Assembly: GCA_963793245.1 (NCBI GenBank)
Contig: CAWBZG010000004.1
Coordinates: 310,001-374,000 of the forward strand
Reading direction: 5' to 3'
Length of the DNA: 64,000 nt
From: CAXBBB01 sp963793245
GTDB lineage: Bacteria > Bacteroidota > Rhodothermia > Rhodothermales > BA12
Notes under the pieces: generated by a model
Seen by the model: the letters and a program-made list of their open reading frames with translations, nothing else
Told to the model about the DNA's origin: nothing
Databases searched by the model: none
Program-made: the position numbers and the translations under genes
Shown: positions 7,845 to 15,688 of the stretch, piece after piece
Position numbering within the stretch: position 1 is the stretch's first letter
How the letters are laid out: every line of letters starts with the position of its first letter

Positions 7845-10058
7845 CTAAAACGGAAGGTCGGCGACCGAGTCGTCGTCGCGGACTTCTTTGGCGACCGGAG
7901 CGGGCGGAGGCTTGGGGGCGACGATCAGCTTGCGCGATGTCTTGGTCGATGTGCGCGGTGGCGGCGGGGCGAGAATGCCGGAGCCGACGAATGCCGGACG
8001 CTTCAGGTCGCGGATGCCTTCGTCGCGCGGTTTGGGTTTGATCCGGTCCTTGGGTGCGGGCGGCAGCGCTGCTCGGCCTTGCTCGACCAGTTCGACGGGT
8101 TCGAGTGTCGATGTTTCGATGTCGTCGAGGAAGCGGCTGCGCTTGGTCAGGTACTCGCCCGCATACCGCCCATAGCGCAGCATCGGGTAGCTGACGAACA
8201 GTTCGTCCTCGGCCCGCGTCACAGCGACGTACAGCAGGCGCAACTCTTCGTCGAGGTCGTCGGTGTCGTCGAGCGAGAAGCCCGAAGGCAGGACGCCGTC
8301 GAGCGCGTGAATGAGGAAGACCGCTTTGAACTCCAGCCCCTTGGCCGAGTGGATCGTCGACAAGACGAGCGGCTTCTCGTCCTCATCGGTCGCCTCGACT
8401 CCGAGCGCGGTGATTTCGATAGGGTCGAGCGCCAGGGCCTCGAGAAAGTCGCGGCGGCTCTTGGCGGTTTTGGTCAGGCCCGAGAAGTGCTCCAAGTCCT
8501 CCTGCCGCTTGGGATAGTCCTCGTAGTACTTGGCTTTGAGGAGCGGATCGTAGAACGTCAGGACGGCTTCGACCTGCTGGTCGAGAGGCGGCGCGTCGGC
8601 TTGGGTGATGCTTCGTTGCAGGGTGAACAGCGCTTCCAAATCCGACGCGAATCGCCGAAAGCGACCGCCGTCGGGCATCGTGAACGGCTCGGTCTCTTCG
8701 CTCGTCACCCACTCGACGATGGCTTGGGCCGTCTTGGGGCCGATGCCCGGAATCAGTTGCAGAATCCGCATCCACGCGGGCACGTCCTGCCGGTTTTCGG
8801 CGATCTTGAGCAGCGACAGCACGTCTTTCACGTGGGCAGCTTCGGCGAGTTTGAGTCCTCCGTATTTGACGTACGGAATGCCCGCCCTGCCTAACGCGAC
8901 TTCCAAGTCGAACGAGTTGCGCGCGCTCCGAAACAGGACCGCCATGCGGCTGAGCGGGACGCCTTCCTCGCGCAGTTGCAAAATGGCCTGCGTCACGAAC
9001 CGGCTTTCGGTGCGCTCGTCCGGTGCAGGGACAATGGCGGGCAACTCACCGCCTGGACGCTGGGTGAATAGGCGCTTGTCGAAGTGGTGATGCGCCCGGT
9101 CGAGGATCAGATTGGCGAGGTCGAGAATCGGCTGGGTCGAGCGGTAGTTCTCTTCGAGTTTGAGGACTGCGCAGCCATCGAAGCGCTCGGGAAACGCGAA
9201 GATGTTGCGGTGATCGGCGCCTCGGAAGCGGTAGATGCTCTGCGCGTCGTCGCCGACGGCCATCACGTTGCCGTGCACGCGCGCAAAGTGTTCGACAAGT
9301 CGCGCCTGTGCTGGGTTGGTGTCCTGATACTCGTCGACGAGCACGTGCCGCATCCGCCCGGCGACTTCTCGCGCGGCCTCGGGATGGGCTTCGAACAGGT
9401 CGACCGTAAGCAGCAGCAGGTCGTCGTAGTCCATCAGCCCATGCGCCCGTTTGTACGTCGCGAACTCGCCGAACAGCAGGTCGATGGCCTCGTGATGCTC
9501 GGCAAACTGCGGGTACCGATCCTCTACGATCTCGCGCGTCGACACGCCCCGGTTGCGCGCTGCCGAAAACAGGTTTTGGAGCGACCGCTTGCGTGGAAAA
9601 CGCTTGGCCGACTGGTGCAGCCCGTGTCGAACACGGAGCACGTCGATCACGTCGGCGGTGTCGACAGCGTCCATGATCGTGAAGTTGCGCTGGTATCCGA
9701 TGCGCGGCGCCTGTTTGCGCAGGATCGCCGAGCAGAACGCGTGGAAGGTGCCGCCCTGAACGCGCGCGCACCGATTGTCGAGCAGCCCGCTGGCGCGCGT
9801 CAGCATCTCGTGGGCGCTGCGTCGCGTAAACGTCAGCAGCACGATCTCCTCTGGGCGCGTGCCCGTCTCGACCAAATAGGCAACCCGGTGGACGAGCGTC
9901 CGCGTCTTGCCCGTCCCCGCTCCGGCGATTACTAGAACGGGACCGCCGGCGTGCGTCGCGGCGGCGAGTTGCTGCGGGTTGAGCACGCCCGCGTAGTCGA
10001 TGGTCAGCGCGCGTTCGGGCGCGTCGGCGGGAGGGGTGAGGACGAAGCGTCGGGCCAT
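7845..10058 (-). CDS. UvrD/PcrA-type superfamily 1 DNA helicase
   Basis: ATP-driven 3'-5' DNA helicase, probably for excision repair, mismatch repair or removal of replication blocks. 737 residues with all SF1A motifs in order: Q motif LNPQQ (27-31), Walker A AGAGTGKT (45-52), VLLTFTRRSAHEM, DEYQDTN (motif II), VGDDAQSIYRFRGAD (III), LEENYRSTQPIL (IV), LSTIHSAKGLEF (V) and LRLLYVAVTRAEDEL (VI). The C-terminal 90 residues are proline- and basic-rich and low complexity. It is a little longer than the shortest PcrA forms but lacks AddA/RecB nuclease domains. Single gene, not clearly in an operon. Confidence 0.95.
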   Translation of the reverse strand: MARRFVLTPPADAPERALTIDYAGVLNPQQLAAATHAGGPVLVIAGAGTGKTRTLVHRVAYLVETGTRPEEIVLLTFTRRSAHEMLTRASGLLDNRCARVQGGTFHAFCSAILRKQAPRIGYQRNFTIMDAVDTADVIDVLRVRHGLHQSAKRFPRKRSLQNLFSAARNRGVSTREIVEDRYPQFAEHHEAIDLLFGEFATYKRAHGLMDYDDLLLLTVDLFEAHPEAAREVAGRMRHVLVDEYQDTNPAQARLVEHFARVHGNVMAVGDDAQSIYRFRGADHRNIFAFPERFDGCAVLKLEENYRSTQPILDLANLILDRAHHHFDKRLFTQRPGGELPAIVPAPDERTESRFVTQAILQLREEGVPLSRMAVLFRSARNSFDLEVALGRAGIPYVKYGGLKLAEAAHVKDVLSLLKIAENRQDVPAWMRILQLIPGIGPKTAQAIVEWVTSEETEPFTMPDGGRFRRFASDLEALFTLQRSITQADAPPLDQQVEAVLTFYDPLLKAKYYEDYPKRQEDLEHFSGLTKTAKSRRDFLEALALDPIEITALGVEATDEDEKPLVLSTIHSAKGLEFKAVFLIHALDGVLPSGFSLDDTDDLDEELRLLYVAVTRAEDELFVSYPMLRYGRYAGEYLTKRSRFLDDIETSTLEPVELVEQGRAALPPAPKDRIKPKPRDEGIRDLKRPAFVGSGILAPPPPRTSTKTSRKLIVAPKPPPAPVAKEVRDDDSVADLPF

Positions 10059-10174
10059 GCGGTCTAAACCGGGAAAGAGCGCTCAGGTTTAGGTTGCGTA
10101 AGGAGAAGTCCCTTGCATCTGAGTTCGGTCAGGCGGTTGGACTCGCGATACGCTGATCAGCAGGGGCGCGGCAA

Positions 10175-10606
10175 TCAAGCGGTTGGGTCCGTGGGATCCT
10201 CGAACTCGAGTAGATGCTCGATAGCTCGCCTGTGCCGATGGTCCGAAAGGCGAGAATGAACGGCTTTTAGATAGACACGAATCGGATCCTCCTTCGAGCT
10301 GTGTTGGGCCAAACGGTCCGTCGAGGCTAGCTGCAATGACCAGTGCGGAAAGGCTACCTCGGCGGTTGGTCCTTCGAGCAGTACCGTGTACTCCGAATGC
10401 CGACGATCCACACGAATTCGACCGGCGAGACTGCGGACTGCGTGTTGCGGGCCTTCGATGAGTTGGACTAATCCATCCCCGTCGCGCATCAGTAGGCCGG
10501 TAATACCGACAGAGGCGTTAAACTCCTCGCTTCTGGAGACGAGCCGGTTGAGTTCGGCCTCATCGAGTTGAGGCCGGGCGGTACTTGTGTAGATCAAGAA
10601 GTACAT
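10175..10606 (-). CDS. BLUF-domain blue-light sensor protein
   Basis: Flavin-binding photoreceptor of 143 residues. The frame is open from 10645, but the ATG at 10606 places the conserved LIYTSTA strand at the N-terminus as in other BLUF proteins. The key photocycle residues are present: Tyr in LIYTS, Asn in NASVGITGLL and Gln in GLVQLIEG, followed by the HWSLQL segment. About 45 C-terminal residues with a basic run (HSRLSDHRHRRAIEHLL) form short helices rather than an output enzyme, so signalling is probably by protein-protein contact. No partner gene adjoins it; tRNA-Val lies upstream. Cryptochrome DASH, a second light-related gene, is about 2.3 kb away. Confidence 0.92.
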   Translation of the reverse strand: MYFLIYTSTARPQLDEAELNRLVSRSEEFNASVGITGLLMRDGDGLVQLIEGPQHAVRSLAGRIRVDRRHSEYTVLLEGPTAEVAFPHWSLQLASTDRLAQHSSKEDPIRVYLKAVHSRLSDHRHRRAIEHLLEFEDPTDPTA

Positions 10607-10727
10607 GGTGGTGCACTTGAGCGTGGAGGGGAGGCAATAAAGCACACCTTTTCAACTCGGCACAACCTGCCGCTTGCGATACCGCAACTGAACGAGGACG
10701 GAGTCTCGTGACCCTACGACAAAACGT

Positions 10728-10764
10728 ATCAACCCTCGCAAATCAAAGACTTGCGAGGGTTGAT
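10728..10764 (-). terminator. Intrinsic terminator of tRNA-Val
   Basis: A 14-bp perfect stem (arms 10728-10741 and 10751-10764, core CAACCCTCGCAA) with a 9-base loop, four bases past the tRNA 3' end on the minus strand, followed by ACGTTTTG. It fits a factor-independent terminator with a short, slightly displaced T-run. Confidence 0.8.
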
Positions 10765-10767
10765 GAG

Positions 10768-10841
10768 TGGGTCTAAACAGATTCGAACTGCTGACCTCTT
10801 CGATGTCAACGAAGCGCTCTAACCAACTGAGCTATAGACCC
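10768..10841 (-). tRNA. tRNA-Val (anticodon GAC)
   Basis: Reading the minus strand, the 7-bp acceptor stem GGGTCTA/TAGACCC encloses a D arm (GCTCAGTTGGTTAGAGC), an anticodon stem CTTCG/CGAAG with loop TTGACAT (anticodon GAC, codons GUC/GUU), a 5-base variable region and the T arm with TTCGAAT. The discriminator is A at 10768 and the CCA end is not encoded. 74 nt. It is a single-gene unit with its own promoter and terminator. Confidence 0.97.
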
Positions 10842-10857
10842 GGTGTGTGCGGGACGC

Positions 10858-10888
10858 CAATAATACGGAATCGGTCGCGCCGCTTCAA
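10858..10888 (-). promoter_or_regulatory. Bacteroidota-type promoter of tRNA-Val
   Basis: On the minus strand TTG (10888-10886), a 20-base spacer, then TATTATTG (10865-10858) matches the Bacteroidota sigma-ABfr consensus (TTG, 19-21 bases, TAnnTTTG) with one mismatch. The tRNA begins 17 bases downstream, a suitable distance for a short 5' leader. Confidence 0.7.
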
Positions 10889-11032
10889 CTTGTTTTGCCC
10901 GGTCCGCCGTGTCTTCACGAGCAAACAGCCGAATTGTCTGCTTTTGGTGACGACGCACTTTTCTGTTCGAAAGGGTTAAGGCGCGAAAGTGGGCCGCCGA
11001 TAGATGGGGTACAGCAACGCAGTCTCGCTCTC

Positions 11033-11395
11033 ATGAAATACCGCCACTTCGTCTCGGCTCAGCCCGCTCCCAACAGTTCGGCCCAGGCCGGATCGCTGTG
11101 GGCTACCGACTCGGACGCGATGGCTCCTGCCGAAGTCCACCTCCTCTCTCCAACCCTTCACTTCATCTCTAGCGCCCACCCGCACGTCGAGCGGCACATC
11201 CGGGCCAGCGTCGCTCAGGCGTTTCTGAGCAAACCGTCGCGGCGGCAGATAGTCGACATCGTTCAGGCGGCAGCGCTGCAGATGGGCATGGCGGCGACCG
11301 TCGGCGTGAGTATGGCGACGACATCGGGCATGCCTTCGTATCCCGGACTCGCCGTCGGTACCATCGTCCTGATTATCGACCTGACACCCGGTTAA
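11033..11395 (+). CDS. Hypothetical 120-residue protein
   Basis: No family recognised. The ATG at 11033 (MKYRHFVSAQ) gives 120 residues with strong GC bias at third codon positions, supporting coding on this strand over the antisense frame at 10976-11413. The middle (HPHVERHIRASVAQAFLSK, then SRRQIVDIVQAAALQMGMAA) looks amphipathic-helical, and the C-terminus PGLAVGTIVLIIDLTPG is hydrophobic with no signal peptide. It lies between the tRNA and the structured leader of the nitroreductase gene. The upstream in-frame extension to 10847 would overlap the tRNA promoter and is unlikely. Confidence 0.55.
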   Translation: MKYRHFVSAQPAPNSSAQAGSLWATDSDAMAPAEVHLLSPTLHFISSAHPHVERHIRASVAQAFLSKPSRRQIVDIVQAAALQMGMAATVGVSMATTSGMPSYPGLAVGTIVLIIDLTPG

Positions 11396-11425
11396 CAACA
11401 CTTTGTCGCTCATCGCGAGCGGCCA

Positions 11426-11509
11426 CCCTTGCGTGGATTGGTGGGGGGGAAACGATCCAATCCCGCGTGGGCGCGTTCCGAGTTTCGACTCTGGACGCGC
11501 CCTTTTTTT
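11426..11509 (+). promoter_or_regulatory. Structured leader RNA with terminator hairpin ending at the start codon
   Basis: Two hairpins precede the nitroreductase gene. The first pairs GCGTGGATTGG (11431-11441) with CCAATCCCGC (11457-11466) and can extend to CCC/GGG, with a 15-base G-rich loop. The second, GGGCGCGT (11469-11476) with ACGCGCCC (11495-11502), extends inward through CC-GAG and is followed by seven T (11503-11509), a classic intrinsic terminator. The two share GGG 11469-11471. The next base is the A of the ATG. It may end the transcript of the upstream gene or be a cis-acting attenuator; no known riboswitch class was recognised. Confidence 0.65.
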
Positions 11510-12073
11510 ATGCCCGATCTCTCACCCGGCGACACGCTCGCTCTCATCCGCAGCCGCCGCACGATTCATCTCTTCGACGAACGAACCGTCGACTCCGACC
11601 TGATCGACGCTGCGCTCGAAGCGGCTGTCCAGGCGCCCAACCACCGGCGGACACGTCCGTGGCGCTTCTACGTGCTCGGGGCTGAAACGAGGGCCGCACT
11701 GGTCGCTCGCAATACCGAGATGACGAGGGCGAGCAAGGGCGATCAGGCAGCGGACAACAAACACGACGCGTGGAGTCGCATTCCGGCGATGGTCGTCGTC
11801 ACGTCGCCGCGTTCGGACGATGCGATGCGCGAGCGCGAGGACTATGGCGCCGTCAGCGCGGCGATCCAGAACCTATCGCTCTACGTGCACAGCGCGGGCG
11901 TCGGGGTCAAGTGGTCGACGGGCGGCGTTACGCGCGACGAGCAAGCGCTCGACCTGCTCGGTATCAACTCAGAGCAAGAATATGTCGCGGCCCTGCTGAT
12001 GATCGGATATGCCGCAACGTCGCCAGTCGACGAAGTCCGGTCGGCTGACGAGGTCACGCGGAGGTTGCCGTGA
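11510..12073 (+). CDS. Nitroreductase-family FMN oxidoreductase
   Basis: 187 residues. NAD(P)H-dependent flavin enzyme of the nitroreductase fold: LALIRSRRTIHLFDERTVD is the FMN phosphate-binding N-terminus, AVQAPNHRRTRPWRFYVL the conserved second segment, and GAVSAAIQNLSLYVHSAGVG plus WSTGG the dimer and flavin-contact helices. The ATG at 11510 is the only canonical start after the T-run; the frame is open upstream through the hairpins from a TTG at 11429, but that stretch is not family-like. Its TGA overlaps the GTG of the endonuclease V gene, so the two are coupled, followed by DUF2256 and cryptochrome. The physiological substrate is unknown. Confidence 0.88.
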   Translation: MPDLSPGDTLALIRSRRTIHLFDERTVDSDLIDAALEAAVQAPNHRRTRPWRFYVLGAETRAALVARNTEMTRASKGDQAADNKHDAWSRIPAMVVVTSPRSDDAMREREDYGAVSAAIQNLSLYVHSAGVGVKWSTGGVTRDEQALDLLGINSEQEYVAALLMIGYAATSPVDEVRSADEVTRRLP

Positions 12074-12774
12074 ACTGGCCGCTCCAGCACGAGCACGCGT
12101 GGGATCTGACGCCGCGCGAAGCCGTCGCTGTTCAGCGCGAACTGGCGCCGCTCGTCCGCGAATTACCGCTCGCCGTGCCGCCCCGCACCGTTGCCGGAAT
12201 CGACGTGAGCATTCGGGGCGATGTGGCTCAGCCTGCCATTGTGGTCGTCGACGTCCGCTCGGGGCAGGTCGTCGATCAAGCGGCGCTGCGGATGCCCGTC
12301 GCGTTTCCCTACGTGCCGGGGCTGCTGTCCTTCCGCGAGATGCCCGCGCTGCTGCCCGCGTTGGAGCGGCTGACGGTGCGACCGGATGCGTTTATGCTGG
12401 ATGCGCAGGGTTTGGCCCATCCGCGACGGTTCGGTCTGGCGTGCCATCTGGGTGTGCTGACCGGCGTGCCGTCGTGGGGCGTCGCCAAGTCGCTGCTCGT
12501 CGGGCGCTTCGAGGGGCTGGCCGAGGAGAAAGGGAGCCGCGTGCCGCTCGTCGACAAGGGCGAAGAAGTGGGCGCTGCCCTACGGACGCGGACGGGGGTT
12601 CAGCCGGTGTACGTCAGCGTAGGCAGTGGGATCACGCTGCCCGAGGCGTGCGCGCTGACGCTCGTACTGGCGCCCACCTACAAGATTCCGCTTCCGACTC
12701 GGCTGGCGCACAATCTGAGCCGCGACATCGAAGCGGCTCCGTGGGTCGGCGACGGACCCGACCCGGAAGCCTAA
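12070..12774 (+). CDS. nfi: Endonuclease V (deoxyinosine 3' endonuclease)
   Basis: Repairs deaminated adenine (deoxyinosine) in DNA by nicking the second phosphodiester bond 3' of the lesion. 234 residues from a GTG that overlaps the preceding TGA. Motifs: TVAGIDVSIRGD (metal-binding Asp), ALRMPVAFPYVPGLLSFRE (the PYxPGLLxFRE signature), FMLDAQGLAHPRRFGLACHLG (second and third metal site) and VYVSVGSGITLPEACALTL. Complete. It lies in a four-gene run with nitroreductase, DUF2256 and cryptochrome DASH, a coherent DNA-damage and flavin neighbourhood. Confidence 0.96.
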   Translation: MNWPLQHEHAWDLTPREAVAVQRELAPLVRELPLAVPPRTVAGIDVSIRGDVAQPAIVVVDVRSGQVVDQAALRMPVAFPYVPGLLSFREMPALLPALERLTVRPDAFMLDAQGLAHPRRFGLACHLGVLTGVPSWGVAKSLLVGRFEGLAEEKGSRVPLVDKGEEVGAALRTRTGVQPVYVSVGSGITLPEACALTLVLAPTYKIPLPTRLAHNLSRDIEAAPWVGDGPDPEA

Positions 12775-12778
12775 CCCG

Positions 12779-12949
12779 ATGCCCCGTCAGCGCAAGAAAT
12801 CCGATCTGCCGACCAAGACGTGTCCCGTCTGCGGGCTTGCATTCGCGTGGCGCAAGAAGTGGGAGCGCGACTGGGATTCGGTCGTCTACTGCTCCGAGCG
12901 ATGTCGCAGAAACAAAGGCGACGCGTCCACCACCAAATCCACCGCCTGA
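12779..12949 (+). CDS. DUF2256 zinc-ribbon small protein
   Basis: A 56-residue protein encoded between endonuclease V and cryptochrome DASH. It has the family layout: basic start MPRQRKKSDLPTKTCPVCG, then FAWRKKWERDWDSVVYCSERC, with four cysteines (CPVC and YCSERC) able to bind zinc. DUF2256 genes are frequently found beside cryptochrome and photolyase genes in other bacteria (family knowledge). Its TGA overlaps the cryptochrome ATG (TGATG), so it is translationally coupled. Function is unknown; a nucleic-acid-binding accessory role for the flavoprotein is a guess. Confidence 0.9.
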   Translation: MPRQRKKSDLPTKTCPVCGLAFAWRKKWERDWDSVVYCSERCRRNKGDASTTKSTA

Positions 12950-14436
12950 TGTCCCGCTCTGCCCTCGTCTGGCTGCGCAACGATTTGCGCCTGCACGACC
13001 ACGAAGCCCTCTACCTCGGCGCTCAGTCCGAACGGTTGACGGTCGTCTACGTCTTCGACCCGCGCCACTTTGAGCCGACGCGCTACGGATTCAGCAAAAC
13101 AGGCGGCTTTCGGACGCAGTTCGTCCGCGAATGCCTCGTCGACCTGCGCGACTCACTCCGAGCGATAGGGAGCGATCTGGTCGTCCGACACGGCATGCCG
13201 CACGAGGTGATTCCCCACCTCGCCGAGCAGGTGCGGGCCGATGCGTTCTACGTCCACGATGAGCCGATGAGCGAGGAGTACGCGGCACTGGAGTCCGTCC
13301 TCGAGTCGCTCCCCGAACCCATCGACGTCCAGGTGCCGTGGGGCCACACGCTCTTCCACCCGGACGATCTAGAGATGCCGGTCGACCGGCTGCCTGAGGT
13401 GTTTACTGCGTTTCGCAAAGAGGTCGAAAAACGCGTCGAGGTCCGGCCGCCGTTTCCGACGCCTCACTCGCTGCCGCCGCTACCGGATGGTGTCGATGTG
13501 GGCGAGATTCCGACGCTCGAACAGCTAGGTGTCGAACCGCTCATCGCCGATCCGCGGAGGGCGCTTCCGACGCACGGCGGCGAGACGCGGGCGCTGGCTC
13601 GGCTGGACGCCTACTTCTGGAAGGGCAGGCACATCGAGACGTACAAGGAGACGCGAAACGGTCTGCTCGGCGCAGACTACTCGTCCAAATTCTCGCCCTG
13701 GCTGGCGCACGGTTGCCTATCGCCGCGCCACGTCTATGCCGAGGTCCAGCGCTACGAGTCCGAGCGCGTCGGCAACGACTCGACGTATTGGATGGTTTTC
13801 GAGCTGCTCTGGCGCGACTACTTCCGGTTCTGGGGCCTGAAACACGACGATCTCCTCTTTCACGCAGGCGGCCCCAAGCGAGTAGAGCCGTCCGAATGGG
13901 GAGCGACCGACTTGGCGTTCGAGTTGTGGTGTCAAGGCCAGACCGGTATTCCATTCGTCGACGCCAACATGCGCGAACTGCGGCTCACGGGTTGGATGAG
14001 CAACCGAGGACGCCAAAACGTAGCGTCGTTCTGGACCAAGATCCTGGGCGGCGATTGGCGGCAGGGCGCCGCGTGGTTCGAGCGCATGCTGATCGACTAC
14101 GACGTGACGAGCAACTGGGGCAATTGGGCCTACGTCGGAGGCGTCGGCAACGACCCGCGCGACCGCTACTTCAACATGATCACCCAGGCCGAGCGTTACG
14201 ACTCGGACGCCGCGTTCGTAACACACTGGTGCCCCGAACTCGCCGATCTACCCGCTGGCCTCGCCCATCAGCCGTGGAAAATGACCGACGCTGAGCAGCA
14301 GATGTACGCCTTCACGCTGGGCGTCGACTATCCCGAACCCATGGTCGATCTCGAAGCCGTCTATGTCAAACTGCGCTCCAAAAGCGACCGCAAGGAGCAG
14401 GCCGGACGCGCCAAACGCGGCACCAAACGCCGCTGA
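12949..14436 (+). CDS. Cryptochrome DASH
   Basis: FAD/MTHF-binding blue-light flavoprotein of the photolyase superfamily, able in the DASH group to repair cyclobutane dimers in single-stranded DNA. 495 residues from the ATG overlapping the DUF2256 stop. N-terminal alpha/beta antenna domain (ALVWLRNDLRLHDHEAL, GGFRTQFVRECLVDLRDSL), then the FAD domain with YKETRNGLLGADYSSKFSPW, WMVFELLWRDYFRFWGLK, GIPFVDANMRELRLTGWMSN and WGNWAYVGGVGNDPRDRYFN, the last typical of DASH proteins. The short C-terminal tail is basic. It abuts the convergent methyltransferase gene with zero spacing. Confidence 0.96.
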   Translation: MSRSALVWLRNDLRLHDHEALYLGAQSERLTVVYVFDPRHFEPTRYGFSKTGGFRTQFVRECLVDLRDSLRAIGSDLVVRHGMPHEVIPHLAEQVRADAFYVHDEPMSEEYAALESVLESLPEPIDVQVPWGHTLFHPDDLEMPVDRLPEVFTAFRKEVEKRVEVRPPFPTPHSLPPLPDGVDVGEIPTLEQLGVEPLIADPRRALPTHGGETRALARLDAYFWKGRHIETYKETRNGLLGADYSSKFSPWLAHGCLSPRHVYAEVQRYESERVGNDSTYWMVFELLWRDYFRFWGLKHDDLLFHAGGPKRVEPSEWGATDLAFELWCQGQTGIPFVDANMRELRLTGWMSNRGRQNVASFWTKILGGDWRQGAAWFERMLIDYDVTSNWGNWAYVGGVGNDPRDRYFNMITQAERYDSDAAFVTHWCPELADLPAGLAHQPWKMTDAEQQMYAFTLGVDYPEPMVDLEAVYVKLRSKSDRKEQAGRAKRGTKRR

Positions 14437-15060
14437 CTATTCGGGCACGCGCCCGCCGATGACGAAGAAGTCGTCCTGCCGCCACGCGCAGTCGACGTCA
14501 ACGAACCCAGCGCGCTCCATCGCTTTCATCAGGCGATAGAGGCCAAGCGCTTCGACCTGATCCCCGACGATCAAGTGTCCGCCCGGCACGAGGGCGTCGA
14601 ACACGCTGCGGTAGAGCAGTTCGCACCGCGTTTCGGCCTCGGCAGGTGTCGCCTCCTCGCCGACTAATCGTTCAAGCGCCAAGCCGGAAACGACGATGTC
14701 GTAGAGTCCGCCGGGCAGCGCATCGCCGTCGCGCGAGATGTCGGCGCGCATCAGGCGGGCTTCGGGTTCAAACTCGGCGATCTTTTCGGCGGCGACAGCG
14801 AGCAAGTCGTCGGCTTCGTCGAGCAGCGTCAGATGCACGTCGGGATAAGCCGTGAGCAGCGTGAACGTGGTGTTGCCCGTTGCGCAGGCCATGTCGCACA
14901 CGTGCGCGCCATCGTCGAGCGGAGGGAGGGCTTGCACCATCTCCTCGAACATCGGGAAGGCGAGCGGCAGGCGGCGTTCCAGGTGGAGGTCGTACCACCG
15001 AGCGTTGCGCCAGAATCCGCCGCGCTTTTCGAGTCCGCGGCGCCAGGAAGGTTTTTTCAT
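14437..15060 (-). CDS. Class I SAM-dependent methyltransferase
   Basis: 207 residues. The Rossmann AdoMet site is visible as VCDMACATGNTTFTLLTAYP (motif I, DMACATGN), LLDEADDLLAVAAEKI (motif II acidic), MRADISRDGDALP (motif III) and YDIVVSGLALERL. The N-terminus WRNARWYDLHLERRLPLAF resembles the lid of small-molecule methyltransferases (YcgJ/UbiE-like). Substrate unknown. The gene is convergent with cryptochrome DASH: its stop begins at the base after the cry stop. Confidence 0.85.
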   Translation of the reverse strand: MKKPSWRRGLEKRGGFWRNARWYDLHLERRLPLAFPMFEEMVQALPPLDDGAHVCDMACATGNTTFTLLTAYPDVHLTLLDEADDLLAVAAEKIAEFEPEARLMRADISRDGDALPGGLYDIVVSGLALERLVGEEATPAEAETRCELLYRSVFDALVPGGHLIVGDQVEALGLYRLMKAMERAGFVDVDCAWRQDDFFVIGGRVPE

Positions 15061-15124
15061 CGTCGGTCGGGCAAAGGTGGCGTTGCACGACGCCGCGGCG
15101 ATCTCGGTTGCCTGCTCGGACGAA

Positions 15125-15610
15125 TCAGCGAGACAACGTCGCGTTGTAGGCGTCGACGGCGTCTCGTAGGGCGTTGCCTCTCTTCGTGGCTATGGACGAC
15201 GCGAGAAATCCCATGCCGATGTAGCCCGCAAACGCCACCGTTCTGAGTCCATCGTCAACGTCGCGTGAGTGAGGTACGGCCAAACTCAGAAAGAAGGCTG
15301 CGGCTAGGCTGGGCCACATGCCGGTCCGTTCCAATCGTTCGTACCGCAAGGCGTGGCGGGCGGCGTCTGGCGATCCTGCGACTGCCAGGCGAATCGGAAT
15401 CGGGCCGCTCATTGTTCCAGCCAGGAGTGGGTTGTTCAGCCGCTCGTCGTCACGGTAGAGGTCGGTTCGCTTAAATAGCCACCCCTGCCGTTCAAGTCGA
15501 AGGGCGCACGTGTCGAAAGCGCACGGCGTGCCGTCAGGCAACACCTGTGCGCTTGCGGAAGTCGACAGCGCGACAGTCGTGAGGATGAGCAGGGTGAGGA
15601 GACGTGGCAT
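15125..15610 (-). CDS. Exported protein of unknown function, paralogue A
   Basis: 161 residues with a signal peptide (MPRLLTLLILTTVALSTSASA, likely cut after SAQ) and one or two later hydrophobic helices (MWPSLAAAFFLSLAV, VAFAGYIGMGFLASSIA). Not a family I recognise. It is clearly related to the next gene: both carry C-x-F-x-T-C-A-L-x-L near the mature N-terminus, a PIPIRLA-like segment, LRYERLE and a C-terminal KRGNALRDAVDAYN. The two cysteines probably form a disulfide outside the cytoplasm. The product is probably anchored in the inner membrane facing the periplasm. Confidence 0.75.
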   Translation of the reverse strand: MPRLLTLLILTTVALSTSASAQVLPDGTPCAFDTCALRLERQGWLFKRTDLYRDDERLNNPLLAGTMSGPIPIRLAVAGSPDAARHALRYERLERTGMWPSLAAAFFLSLAVPHSRDVDDGLRTVAFAGYIGMGFLASSIATKRGNALRDAVDAYNATLSR

Positions 15611-15688
15611 AGCGGCGTGTTGTGTTCAGACTCGTAATGCACTACGGGCTGGAACCGCCATCTCTCGAAAGTGACCGGCCCGACTGAC

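Noticed and set aside
10976..11413. 145-codon minus-strand frame
   Set aside because: His/Arg/Asp-rich product; the plus-strand frame at 11033-11395 has better codon bias and is preferred, although neither has a known family.
11401..11509. ZTP (pfl) riboswitch or tmRNA 3' end
   Set aside because: A CCCGCGTGGGCGCG stretch and a TTCGACT loop recall parts of these RNAs, but the required conserved blocks and helices are not all present, and the strongest helix found conflicts with the ZTP fold.
12009..13073. 354-codon plus-strand frame across nfi and DUF2256
   Set aside because: Arg- and Ser-rich out-of-frame reading of the endonuclease V gene; no motif.
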